A DNA stretch of 64,000 bases from Gemmatimonadaceae bacterium (lineage in GTDB: Bacteria; Gemmatimonadota; Gemmatimonadetes; Gemmatimonadales; Gemmatimonadaceae). The DNA is taken from positions 1-64,000 of the forward strand of contig JAICLZ010000006.1 in assembly GCA_025929535.1 (NCBI GenBank). The letters run 5' to 3'. The notes under the pieces are model-generated. The model saw only the letters and a program-made list of their open reading frames with translations. It had not been told where the DNA came from and searched no databases. Below, piece after piece: positions 24,644 through 32,982 of this stretch. A program made the translations under genes and the position numbers. The stretch's first letter is position 1. Each line of letters starts with the position of its first letter.

Positions 24644-25767
24644 TGATCAGGCTCGAAGAGATCACCCTGCGCGAGATTCGCCTTCCGCTCAAGGAGCCGT
24701 TCCGGATCTCGTCCGGGCTGGTGACGGAGCGCCGCATCATGCTCCTCCATCTGCGTGACGCGGATGGCACGGAGGTGTGGAGCGAGTGCGTGGCCGGCGA
24801 GACGCCGAACTACACGGCCGAGACGATCGACACGGCGTGGTATTCCATCTGCGAGTACGTTGCGCCGCGGGTGCTCGGGATCCCGTTCGCGCATCCGTCC
24901 GACGTGCACCCCGCGCTCGAGCACAACTTTCGCGGGCACAACATGGCGAAGGCCGCCATCGAGATGGGTGCGTGGGCGCTCTGCGCCCAGCGCGATGGCG
25001 TCTCGCTCTCGCGCCTGCTCGGCGGCACGCGCGCCGGCATCGAGACAGGCATCTCGATCGGTATCCAGAGCTCGCCCGCGGCACTCGTCGAGCGCGCCGG
25101 TCGCGCGATCGCGGAGGGCTACCACAAGATCAAGCTCAAGATCGAGCCGGGGCACGACGTCGAGTTCGTGCGCGCGGTTCGCCGCGCGTTCCCCGACGCT
25201 CCACTCATGGCGGATGCGAACAACGCCTTCACGCTCCGCGAGACCGACCGGCTGCGGGAGCTCGACGAGTTCAATCTCATCATGATCGAGCAGCCGCTCG
25301 CCTTCGACGACATCATTCGGCACGCCCAGCTCCAGCGCGTGCTCAAGACGCCGATCTGTCTCGATGAGTCGATCACGAGCGTCGAGAAGGCGGAAGACAT
25401 GATCTCCATGGGTGCCGGCCGCATCATCAACATCAAGCCCGGCCGGGTGGGTGGCTTCACACAATCGCGCGCAATTCACGATCTCTGCGTGGCCAACGGA
25501 ATTCCCGTGTGGTGCGGGGGCATGCTCGAGAGCGGCGTTGGCCGCTCGTACAACGTCGCGCTCGCGTCGCTGCCCGGCTTCACCATCCCGGGCGACCTCA
25601 GCCCGAGCGCGAGATACTGGACGGAGGATGTCGTCACGCCGGAGTGGACGATGAGCGAGGACGGGATCGTGCGCGTGCCGGTCGACCAGGCGGGAATCGG
25701 AGTCGATGTGAACGTCGCCCGCGTCGACAATCTCACCGTGCGCACACAGTCGCTTCGCGCGCAGTGA
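24643..25767 (+). CDS. N-succinylamino acid racemase/o-succinylbenzoate synthase family (enolase superfamily)
   Basis: A 374-residue enzyme. The catalytic pair is seen as KIKLKI (KxK) and IKPGRVGG; metal ligands are in MADANNAF, IEQPL and CLDES. The GGMLESGVGR motif near the C-terminus is typical of the NSAR/OSBS subgroup rather than dipeptide epimerases. No menaquinone genes are nearby, while GNAT and M20 partners flank it with overlapping ends, favouring racemisation of N-succinyl amino acids over OSBS activity. The start overlaps the previous stop (TGATG), and its own stop overlaps the next start (GTGA at 25764-25767). Confidence 0.9.
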   Translation: MIRLEEITLREIRLPLKEPFRISSGLVTERRIMLLHLRDADGTEVWSECVAGETPNYTAETIDTAWYSICEYVAPRVLGIPFAHPSDVHPALEHNFRGHNMAKAAIEMGAWALCAQRDGVSLSRLLGGTRAGIETGISIGIQSSPAALVERAGRAIAEGYHKIKLKIEPGHDVEFVRAVRRAFPDAPLMADANNAFTLRETDRLRELDEFNLIMIEQPLAFDDIIRHAQLQRVLKTPICLDESITSVEKAEDMISMGAGRIINIKPGRVGGFTQSRAIHDLCVANGIPVWCGGMLESGVGRSYNVALASLPGFTIPGDLSPSARYWTEDVVTPEWTMSEDGIVRVPVDQAGIGVDVNVARVDNLTVRTQSLRAQ

Positions 25768-26984
25768 CGCTCGCCGCCGCCGACTTCGCCGTCCCGCCGG
25801 ACGTCCAGAGCCACTTCTCGCTCGACGATGCGCGGCGGCTCGTGGAGCTGCGGCGCGAGCTCCACAGGCATCCGGAGCTCTCGTGGCAGGAGACCGAGAC
25901 CGCTGCGACGCTCGCCGCTGCGCTTACGTCGTTCGGGATCACGGATGTCGCCCGTGTCGCAGGCACGGGGCTCGTCGCACGCATCCCGGGCCGCGATCGC
26001 TCCGCGCCCGTCGTCGCGCTGCGTGGCGACATCGACGCGCTTCCGATCGCCGAGAGCACGGGACTCCCGTTCACCTCGGAGCACGCGGGTGTGATGCACG
26101 CCTGCGGCCACGACGTGCATGCGTCGTGGGCCGTTGCGGCCGCGCGCCTGCTGCTCGCGAAACCGGCGACGGGAGACGTGCTCGTCGTCTTTCAACCGGC
26201 GGAAGAAGTGGGCGACGGCGCGCGCGCCGTCATCGAGAGTGGCGCGCTGGCGAACGTCGCCGCGATCTTCGGCGGACACGTCGATCGCCGATTCGAGGTG
26301 GGACAGGTCGTGGCACAGGCGGGCGCGCTCGCGGCATCGACGGATACGTTCGAGGTGGAGATCCTGGGCGCCGGCGCGCACGGCGCGCGTCCGCACGAAT
26401 CCGCGGATCCCATCGTTGCGGCTGCGGCGATCGTGACGGCGCTGCAGACGCTGGTGTCGCGGCGCCTCGACCCGGCGCACCCCGGCGTGGTGACCGTCGG
26501 CACGATCAACGCCGGTACCGCATCCAACATCATCCCCGATCGCGCGCGGCTCTCGGGAACGATACGGGCAACGACCGTCGCCGCACGCACGCTCCTCACG
26601 CGCGAGCTGGTGCGCATGGTGAGCGATGTCGCGAAGGCGTACGGGGTGACCGCCGCGACCTCGCTCAGCAGCGGCACGCCGCCGATCGTGAATCCCGAGC
26701 GCATGGCCTCCATTGCCGCGAACGCCGTGACGCGCGTGCTCGGCGACGCCGCGCTCGTGCCGCTCGGTACGACCAACATGGGTGGCGAGGACTTCGCCGT
26801 GTACATGGAGAGCATTCCCGGATGCTTCATGCGCATTGGCGCGCGCGAGCCCGGCGGCCGCGTGATCGCGGCGCATTCGCCCGGCTACTACGCCGCGGAG
26901 GGAGCGCTCTTCATCGGCGCCGCGGTGCTCGCCGAATGCGCGCGATCGGCCTCCGCGATGCTCGCCGCCGAGCGCTCGCCCTAG
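25764..26984 (+). CDS. M20 family amidohydrolase, probable N-succinyl-L-amino acid desuccinylase
   Basis: A 406-residue cytoplasmic metallo-amidohydrolase. Family motifs: LHRHPELSWQE, RGDIDALP, MHACGHDVHA (Cys and His), QPAEEVGDGA and GGEDFAVYME. The GTG at 25764 overlaps the racemase stop (GTGA), so it is the third gene of the operon. M20D enzymes remove acyl groups from N-acyl amino acids; in the characterised NSAR pathway this step hydrolyses N-succinyl-L-amino acids and makes the D-to-L conversion irreversible. The substrate assignment rests on context. It overlaps the convergent FMN reductase gene by 4 bases. Confidence 0.9.
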   Translation: MTLAAADFAVPPDVQSHFSLDDARRLVELRRELHRHPELSWQETETAATLAAALTSFGITDVARVAGTGLVARIPGRDRSAPVVALRGDIDALPIAESTGLPFTSEHAGVMHACGHDVHASWAVAAARLLLAKPATGDVLVVFQPAEEVGDGARAVIESGALANVAAIFGGHVDRRFEVGQVVAQAGALAASTDTFEVEILGAGAHGARPHESADPIVAAAAIVTALQTLVSRRLDPAHPGVVTVGTINAGTASNIIPDRARLSGTIRATTVAARTLLTRELVRMVSDVAKAYGVTAATSLSSGTPPIVNPERMASIAANAVTRVLGDAALVPLGTTNMGGEDFAVYMESIPGCFMRIGAREPGGRVIAAHSPGYYAAEGALFIGAAVLAECARSASAMLAAERSP

Positions 26985-27520
26985 GCTCGATCCTCGATCG
27001 CGACGACGAAGGCGTCGAGGGCGCCGCGCAACATCCGCGCGAGCTCCGGATCTGCCGCGATCGCGGCGGCGCTGGCCGACGCACCCGGAATGGGAACCGC
27101 AAGCGATGCCTCGCTCACGAAACGCGCATTCATCGTCGTGAGGATCTCGCGCAGCTGTGCCGGCGCGTACGCCGACATCGTCGACGCACCGAGCAGCGCC
27201 ACCGGCTTGCCCGGAAAGGTGGTGCTGCTCACGAGCCAGTCGAGCGCGTTCTTGAGCACACCGGGAATGCCATGCGCGTACTCCGGGCTCGAGATGAGCA
27301 CCCCATCGGCCTCGCCCACGCGGTCGCGCCAGCGACGCGCCGCGGGCGGCAGCGTGGCTCCATCCACCGTGTCGAGATCGGGATTGAAGTGGGGCAGCGC
27401 TGCGAGCGACCAATCGAGCGCGATCCGCGTGCCCTCGGGAGCGAGGAGCTGCGCAGCCTCGAGCAGCGCCCGGTTCTTCGACTCCGCTCGAAGACTTCCC
27501 GAAATGGCGAGAATGTGCAA
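26981..27520 (-). CDS. NADPH-dependent FMN reductase-family flavoprotein
   Basis: A 179-residue flavodoxin-like protein. The FMN phosphate loop reads SGSLRAESKNRALL and the second flavin segment SPEYAHGIPGVLKNALDWL. A TTG at 27520 is the best start, as GGAG lies 6 bases before it and the protein then opens with LHILAISGSL; GTG 27532 would add four residues but has no ribosome-binding site. Such proteins reduce quinones, azo dyes, chromate or free flavin. It lies 26 bases downstream of the DUF1697 gene on the same strand. Confidence 0.88.
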   Translation of the reverse strand: MHILAISGSLRAESKNRALLEAAQLLAPEGTRIALDWSLAALPHFNPDLDTVDGATLPPAARRWRDRVGEADGVLISSPEYAHGIPGVLKNALDWLVSSTTFPGKPVALLGASTMSAYAPAQLREILTTMNARFVSEASLAVPIPGASASAAAIAADPELARMLRGALDAFVVAIEDRA

Positions 27521-27546
27521 TGCACGCTCCACGCGTGGATCACTGC

Positions 27547-28101
27547 TCACACCCGAGCCGCGGGTCCGGACTGCGTGAGCGCCTGGAGCTTCCGCATCGT
27601 CGCCCAGTTGCGGCTCGTGCCCGCGCTGCCCACCACCTTCCCCAGTGCGAGCACCGCCTTGCTCTCGTTGATGCCGTTCGCGCACCACAGGTACGCTGCA
27701 CGCGACCCGAGGCTCAGCCGCTCGGTCCCCCAGCTCTGCGCGACGAGCGCCTCGATGCCGGCGCGGCTCGCGTCGTTCGCGAGCACGGTGACGAGAAAGC
27801 GCGCGGGGCTCACGTCGCACTCCGGCAGCGGATTCTCGGCCATGATCGCATCGAGCTCGCCCGCCGTGATCACCAGCACGCGCGACTCGACGCCGAGTCG
27901 CGCTGCGATCTCCTTCTCGATGCGGGCGGCGGCTCCGGGATCTGCCCGCGGCGCCGAGAACACGATGTTCCCGCTGTTCAGAAGCGTGTGCACGTGGCCA
28001 TAGCCCAGCGACTCGCAGAGCGCGCGAAGCTGGGCCATCGCCACACGCTTGGCCTTTCCCACGTTGATGCCGCGCAGGAGCGCGACGTGCATCACCGGCA
28101 T
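27547..28101 (-). CDS. DUF1697 family protein
   Basis: A 184-residue protein from ATG 28101; upstream (28143) and downstream (28092) ATGs are in frame. The family opening HVALLRGINVGKAKRVAMAQLRAL and the segment HTLLNSGNIVFSA are typical DUF1697 features, as is LWCANGINESKA later. The biochemical role is unknown. It precedes the FMN reductase on the same strand and probably shares a transcript; about 160 bases separate it from the divergent membrane protein gene. Confidence 0.85.
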   Translation of the reverse strand: MPVMHVALLRGINVGKAKRVAMAQLRALCESLGYGHVHTLLNSGNIVFSAPRADPGAAARIEKEIAARLGVESRVLVITAGELDAIMAENPLPECDVSPARFLVTVLANDASRAGIEALVAQSWGTERLSLGSRAAYLWCANGINESKAVLALGKVVGSAGTSRNWATMRKLQALTQSGPAARV

Positions 28102-28262
28102 GGTCGCTCGTGGTGCCACGCACATTCTCCGTTCCACGTTCACTGCATGTCCCGACCGATAAAGCTACGCTTTCGGGAGCGGCGGTATCATTCCCACGGT
28201 AGCGCGTGGCGCAAGGATCGCGTTGATTGCCGACAGCTCTCCTCACTCACGTTTGCCGCACC

Positions 28263-28943
28263 ATGAAAGCGCCCACGAAACCGGAAGCCGAGCGACCGTT
28301 ACGAGCGGAGCCGCGCTGGACCGCTGCGCTGGCGATGCTCGCGGCCGCGGCAATGCCGTTCGCCCTGCCGCGCTCGCTCAGCGTGCTTCCGCAGTGGATC
28401 GTTGCAACTCTCGTGTGTGCGCTCCTGCTTGCCGCTGTGGTCACGCACTACATTCATCAACCGCGCCTGAATGAGCTGTTCGGCTACTCGGTTCTGCTCG
28501 TGCTGACGATCGCGCAGATCTATTCGCTCGGGACGCTCATCTCCGCGCTTCCTCGCCACGTGGAGCTCGCGAAGCGGCTGCTCGAGTCTGCGGCGGTGCT
28601 CTGGGTGACGAACGTGATTCTCTTCGCGGCATGGTACTGGCGACTCGATGCCGGCGGGCCGAATGCGCGCGATGTCCGGGCGGCACACATCTCGGGAGCA
28701 TTTCTCTTTCCGCAGATGGCGATCATCGCTCCGGGCACCGACGGCAAATCGATGGCCGAGGTTGAGAAGTGGCGGCCGCAGTTCGTCGACTACCTCGCGC
28801 TCTCGTTCTACACGGCGACGGCGTTCTCGCCCACCGATGTGCCAGTCCTCTCGCGCTGGGCGAAGCTGATGATGATGGTGCAGGCAATCATGTCACTGGC
28901 GACCGTCGCCCTGCTCGCGGCGCGTGCCGTCAACATTTTGTGA
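28263..28943 (+). CDS. Polytopic membrane protein with TATAFSPTD motif (DUF1345-like)
   Basis: A 226-residue integral membrane protein with about five or six hydrophobic spans (for example WIVATLVCALLLAAVV, YSVLLVLTIAQIYSLGTLI, LLESAAVLWVTNVILFAAWYW, LMMMVQAIMSLATVALLAA). The segment DYLALSFYTATAFSPTD before the last span resembles the pore-like motif of two-helix ion channel relatives and DUF1345 proteins. ATG 28263 is preferred to a TTG at 28227. Function unknown; it ends 8 bases before the ketoacyl synthase gene and may share its transcript. Confidence 0.75.
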   Translation: MKAPTKPEAERPLRAEPRWTAALAMLAAAAMPFALPRSLSVLPQWIVATLVCALLLAAVVTHYIHQPRLNELFGYSVLLVLTIAQIYSLGTLISALPRHVELAKRLLESAAVLWVTNVILFAAWYWRLDAGGPNARDVRAAHISGAFLFPQMAIIAPGTDGKSMAEVEKWRPQFVDYLALSFYTATAFSPTDVPVLSRWAKLMMMVQAIMSLATVALLAARAVNIL

Positions 28944-28951
28944 GTGCAGCC

Positions 28952-30376
28952 ATGCCGACTACCAGCGGTTCCGCGAGTCCAACGGAGGCGACCGAGCGGT
29001 CCCAGTCGCCGTTCACCGAAGCACGACGCCATCGCGTGGTGATCACCGGGCTCGGTGCCATCACGCCGCTGGCGTTGTCGGTGCCCGGGCTCTGGCGCGC
29101 CATGCTCGAAGGGACGAGCGGCGCCGCGCCCATCTCGAGCTTCGATGCGTCCGGCCACGATACGACCTTCGCCTGCGAGATCAAGGGATTCGACGCGCGC
29201 GACTTCATGGATCGCAAGCTCGCCAACCGTCTCGATCCCGTGTGCCATTACGCACTCGCTGCTGCGGATGAAGCACTCCGCGACGCGGGCCTCGACGCGG
29301 CCACACTCACCGACTCGCAGCGCGACCGCATCGGCGTCGTCTTCGGATCCGGAATTGGCGGCATTCAGACATTCCAGGAGCAGAGCGCAGCCTTCATTCG
29401 CGGCGGCCCGAAGCGCGTGTCGCCGTTCTTCATCCCGATGCTGATCCCCGACATGGTGCCGGGGATCATCTCCATCGAGTACGGGCTGCGCGGGCCCAAT
29501 CACGCGGTCGTCACCGCGTGCGCCACGGGCAACCACAACATCGCGGATGCGGCGCTGCTCATTCGCGATGGCCAGGCCGACGCGATCGTCTGTGGCGGAA
29601 GCGAGGCGGCGATCTGCGAGATCGGCGTCGCGGGATTCTCCGCGATGAAGGCGCTCTCCACGCGCAACGATTCTCCCGCCACCGCGTCCCGCCCCTTCGA
29701 TGCCACGCGCGAGGGCTTCGTCATGGGCGATGGTGCAGGGGCGCTGATTCTCGAATCGCTCGAGCACGCGCTCGCGCGTGGCGCGCGCATCTACGCCGAG
29801 GTGCTCGGCGTGGGCGCATCCGCGGATGCGCACCACATCACCGCGCCGCACCCGGAGGGGATGGGCGCACGCCTGGCGATGCAGCGCGCGCTCGCGCAGG
29901 CAGGGCTCCGCGCGGAAGATGTCGACACGATCAACATGCACGGGACGTCCACGCCTCTTGGCGATGCCGCCGAGAGCCATGCGATCCGAAAGGTGTTCGG
30001 CGCCCATGCGGATGCGCTGACCTCGACATCCACGAAGAGCATGACCGGTCACCTGCTCGGCGCCGCCGGCGCGGTGGAGGCGATTGCGAGCGTGCTCGCC
30101 ATCACCGACGGCATCGTGCCGCCCACGATCAACTTCAGCGTGCCCGATCCCGCGTGCGACCTGCGCTACGCGTTCAACGTGCCCGAGCGGCGCGCGATAC
30201 GCGTGGCGATCAGCAACGCGTTCGGCTTCGGCGGCCACAACACGTGTGCGGTGTTCGCGGCGTACGACGGACCGGGCGAGCATCGCGGATCGATGTCGAC
30301 CGCGGGCACGCCGCCGCATCCGCACGCGGCGCCGCACACGCCTCCCAGCGCAACGACGCCGGGAAGCGCGTGGTGA
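28952..30376 (+). CDS. fabF: 3-oxoacyl-[acyl-carrier-protein] synthase II
   Basis: A 474-residue condensing enzyme of fatty acid elongation. The Cys-His-His triad is complete: TACATGNHN (nucleophile), HGTSTPLGD and GHLLGAAGAVEA. The N-terminus has a ~25-residue extension before VVITGLGAITPL, and the C-terminus carries a ~45-residue His/Pro/Ala-rich tail (HPHAAPHTPP) after the normal end FGFGGHNTCAVF, both unusual for FabF. No acp, fabG or fabD lies near, so it may be an additional copy rather than the housekeeping enzyme. Confidence 0.92.
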   Translation: MPTTSGSASPTEATERSQSPFTEARRHRVVITGLGAITPLALSVPGLWRAMLEGTSGAAPISSFDASGHDTTFACEIKGFDARDFMDRKLANRLDPVCHYALAAADEALRDAGLDAATLTDSQRDRIGVVFGSGIGGIQTFQEQSAAFIRGGPKRVSPFFIPMLIPDMVPGIISIEYGLRGPNHAVVTACATGNHNIADAALLIRDGQADAIVCGGSEAAICEIGVAGFSAMKALSTRNDSPATASRPFDATREGFVMGDGAGALILESLEHALARGARIYAEVLGVGASADAHHITAPHPEGMGARLAMQRALAQAGLRAEDVDTINMHGTSTPLGDAAESHAIRKVFGAHADALTSTSTKSMTGHLLGAAGAVEAIASVLAITDGIVPPTINFSVPDPACDLRYAFNVPERRAIRVAISNAFGFGGHNTCAVFAAYDGPGEHRGSMSTAGTPPHPHAAPHTPPSATTPGSAW

Positions 30377-30482
30377 TCGCTACACGAGTGAGACTGGAGT
30401 GCAGCGCAAGACCATGGTCGTGTAGCTTCCACGTTGACCGCTGTACGCCTCCGCACCACCTCTTCCCATAACGACGACATCG

Positions 30483-31310
30483 ATGGCACGAACCCACCTC
30501 CCGACCGCGCACCCCACGCTGATCGGTCTTCCGTACGACGCGAGCTCGTCCTTTCTTCGAGGCCCTGCGCTCGCGCCCGCGCGCATTCGGGAGGAGCTGC
30601 ACTCGTCTCAATCGAACGGATGCAGCGAGAGCGGTATCCGCGTGATCGGCGACGAAGCGATTCGTGATGTGGGCGATCTCGTGCTGCCGGCCACCGCCGA
30701 GGCGCGCGCACTGATCGAGTCGGGCATCCGCGCGCTGATCGAATCCGGCGCGCGCCCGCTCTCGCTGGGGGGCGATCATTCCGTCACCTATCCGGTGCTG
30801 CGCGCCCTCGGCCCGTTCGTTTCGGAGCTCACCATTCTGCAGATCGATGCGCATCCGGATCTGTACGTCGACTTCGAGGGCGATCCGTACTCGCACGCGT
30901 GTCCGTTCGCGCGCATCATGGATGAGCAGCTCGCCGCGCAGCTCGTGCAGGTGGGCATTCGCACGATGAACGCGCATCAGCGCGCGCAGGCGGAGCGGTT
31001 CGGGGTGTGCGTGATCGACATGCGCGCGTGGGCCGCCGGTGAGCGGCCGGAGCTGCGCGGCCCGCTCTACGTGAGCATCGACATGGACGGACTGGATCCG
31101 GCCTTCGCGCCCGGCGTGTCGCATCGCGAGCCGGGCGGGCTCACGGTGCGCGAGGCGGTGACGATCATCCAGTCGCTGCCCGGGCCGATCGTCGGCGCGG
31201 ATGTCGTGGAGCTCAATCCCACGCAGGACGCCTCCAATGCGTCGGCGACGGTTGCGGCCAAGCTCGTGCGCGAGCTCGCGAGCCGAATGATCGAAACCCG
31301 CGACGGCTGA
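30483..31310 (+). CDS. Agmatinase/arginase-family ureohydrolase
   Basis: A 275-residue manganese enzyme. All metal-ligand motifs are seen: GGDHSVT, QIDAHPDLY (DAHxD) and SIDMDGLDPAFAPGV. Size and the Asp/His set fit agmatinase (SpeB-like) or a related guanidino hydrolase; arginase and formimidoylglutamase remain possible. Agmatinase releases urea and putrescine from agmatine. It stands alone about 100 bases after fabF and converges with the SixA gene. Confidence 0.88.
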   Translation: MARTHLPTAHPTLIGLPYDASSSFLRGPALAPARIREELHSSQSNGCSESGIRVIGDEAIRDVGDLVLPATAEARALIESGIRALIESGARPLSLGGDHSVTYPVLRALGPFVSELTILQIDAHPDLYVDFEGDPYSHACPFARIMDEQLAAQLVQVGIRTMNAHQRAQAERFGVCVIDMRAWAAGERPELRGPLYVSIDMDGLDPAFAPGVSHREPGGLTVREAVTIIQSLPGPIVGADVVELNPTQDASNASATVAAKLVRELASRMIETRDG

Positions 31311-31321
31311 GCGCCCAGGCG

Positions 31322-31846
31322 CTACTTCTCTGCGAGCGTTGCCAGCACGTTCGGCGGCAGCGACCAGATGAGCGTCGCGTTTCCCGCACCCGGCTGTCCG
31401 CCCATCTCGAGCATGCACACGCCACCTTTGTCGAGTGTGACGTGCGAATCCCCGAGGCCCGCGATGAACCACGTGATCAGCGTTCCGAGATGCGGCTCGT
31501 GTCCAACGGCGGCGACCACCTTCGCATCGCGCTGCGTGCGCAGCCACGCCGCGAACGCCGCCGGCGAGCTTTGCGGCGCGAGCGCGTCTATCGTAACGAC
31601 GGGCATCCCATCGTACGCCTTCGCAACGATCGATGTAGTCTGCGCCGCGCGAACGAGCGGGCTTGCGGCGAGCACGTCGATCGACTCGACCTGACGTGTG
31701 AGCCCTTTTGCCACGCGCGCCATCACCGTGCGACCGTGCTTCGTCAGCGGACGTTCGATGTCCGGCCTCCCCGTTTTGGCGAACGCCTCTTTATCTTCGG
31801 CAATCGCGTGTCTGATGACGACCAAATGCATCCTCTTCCCAGTCAT
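31322..31846 (-). CDS. Phosphohistidine phosphatase SixA family (histidine phosphatase)
   Basis: A 174-residue protein from ATG 31846 (MTGKRM). The catalytic RHG-type motif is VIRHAIAED near the N-terminus, and the second conserved His is in VGHEPHLGTLI. SixA dephosphorylates phosphohistidine on HPt domains or PTS proteins, though short members of the superfamily act on other phosphates. No two-component partner is nearby. The 278-base gap to the next gene shows no clear feature beyond the promoter it must contain. Confidence 0.85.
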   Translation of the reverse strand: MTGKRMHLVVIRHAIAEDKEAFAKTGRPDIERPLTKHGRTVMARVAKGLTRQVESIDVLAASPLVRAAQTTSIVAKAYDGMPVVTIDALAPQSSPAAFAAWLRTQRDAKVVAAVGHEPHLGTLITWFIAGLGDSHVTLDKGGVCMLEMGGQPGAGNATLIWSLPPNVLATLAEK

Positions 31847-32124
31847 TGCTTGGGACAGGTTGATCACCCCCGGCAGTTTTCGTTCTCGCCGCGCACTTCA
31901 GACCGCCAAATGTCGCAACTGCTGCGCTCTCGTCCGGCTCACTGGCAGGCGCGCACCGTCCAGCATCTGGGTCGACTGAGCTGTCTCAGGCGAACCGGCG
32001 TGCATTCGAAGATCATCCACTAATGGTGGGCGCCTTTCTGAGTCCGCGCCACGCGCATCCCGACGGTTGCGGCGATCACCTACGAATAGGGCAGGGCCGG
32101 CTGCGCCGCGGTATATTCGCCGCC

Positions 32125-32982
32125 ATGCTACCTCTACGCATACGGGCGCGCGTGCTCTTCCCGGCGCTCATCGGCGCTTTGCCCGCGACAGGATGGGCCC
32201 AGCAATCTCCGGCACCTCCACTTCCGCTCACGAAGCTCGCCTCCGACGTCTATCTCATCACTGCGCCGTCCGGCAACCTGGTCGCGCAAACGGGCCCAAC
32301 TGGCATTGTCGTCGTCGGCGCACAGTCCAGAGCCTCGACTCCCGCTGTCGTTGCCACACTGCGCACGGTGTCCGCCGCGCCGATCCGCTACGTGCTCTTC
32401 GCGCCCGGCGACTCGATGGGCGACGAAGGCGATGCGGGATGGAGCGAGCGCAATACAACCATCGTCGCGCACGAGCGCATGAAGATGACCGCGCCGAACG
32501 TCGTTTCGGCGCTCGGATTCTCTGAGGTGCTGCAGATCTATCTGGATGGCCAGTCGGTGCACGCGGTGCACCAGCCGCCCGGACACACGCGAGCCGACAT
32601 CATCGTCCACTTTGAGACGCGCCGCATTCTCTATCTCGGCTACGCGTTCGTCGCGAAGGGCTATCCGCGCATCGATGTGCCATCCGGCGCGTCCATCGAC
32701 AGCTTGATCAAGGAAGTCACCCCCTTTGCCGGCTTCAGCGGAGTACAGATCGTGCCCGGCCGCGGCCCCGTATCCACTGCCGCCGATGTCGGCGCGTATC
32801 GCGACATGCTGCAAGGCGTCCGCGACAAAGTGGCGGCACTGTCGGCGCAGAAGAAATCGCTGGGCGAGGTAATTGCGGCGAAGCCGACGGCGTCCTGGGA
32901 CGCGACCTACGCGCGCGGGGGAGTGTCACCCGATCGCTTCGTGGAAAGCGTCTACGCCTCGCTCAAACCCAGCAAACCATGA
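32125..32982 (+). CDS. Metallo-beta-lactamase-fold protein lacking the metal ligands, secreted
   Basis: A 285-residue exported protein (signal RARVLFPALIGALPATGWAQ). Its core aligns with secreted MBL-fold hydrolases: LASDVYLITAPSGNLVAQTGPTG and a C-terminal ASWDATYARG segment. However, the HxHxDH position reads FAPGDSMGDEGD, the later Asp position reads ILYLGYAF instead of a GDxF type, and the downstream His is gone. It should not bind the usual two zinc ions, so I predict a binding or regulatory pseudoenzyme. Its stop overlaps the SDR start (ATGA at 32979-32982). Confidence 0.75.
   Translation: MLPLRIRARVLFPALIGALPATGWAQQSPAPPLPLTKLASDVYLITAPSGNLVAQTGPTGIVVVGAQSRASTPAVVATLRTVSAAPIRYVLFAPGDSMGDEGDAGWSERNTTIVAHERMKMTAPNVVSALGFSEVLQIYLDGQSVHAVHQPPGHTRADIIVHFETRRILYLGYAFVAKGYPRIDVPSGASIDSLIKEVTPFAGFSGVQIVPGRGPVSTAADVGAYRDMLQGVRDKVAALSAQKKSLGEVIAAKPTASWDATYARGGVSPDRFVESVYASLKPSKP

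Noticed and set aside
24838-24847. TGGTATTCCA, resembling the regional operator
   Set aside because: It lies inside the racemase gene, has no partner box at 12-13 bases, and its centre differs from GGTATACC.
28183-28206. Two GGTA-type boxes (CGGTATCATT, CGGTAGCGCG) before the membrane protein at 28263
   Set aside because: Spacing is 14 bases and neither box is palindromic.
32109-32118. CGGTATATTC before the MBL-fold gene
   Set aside because: Only one half resembles the operator; it is more probably part of an AT-rich promoter or spacer.
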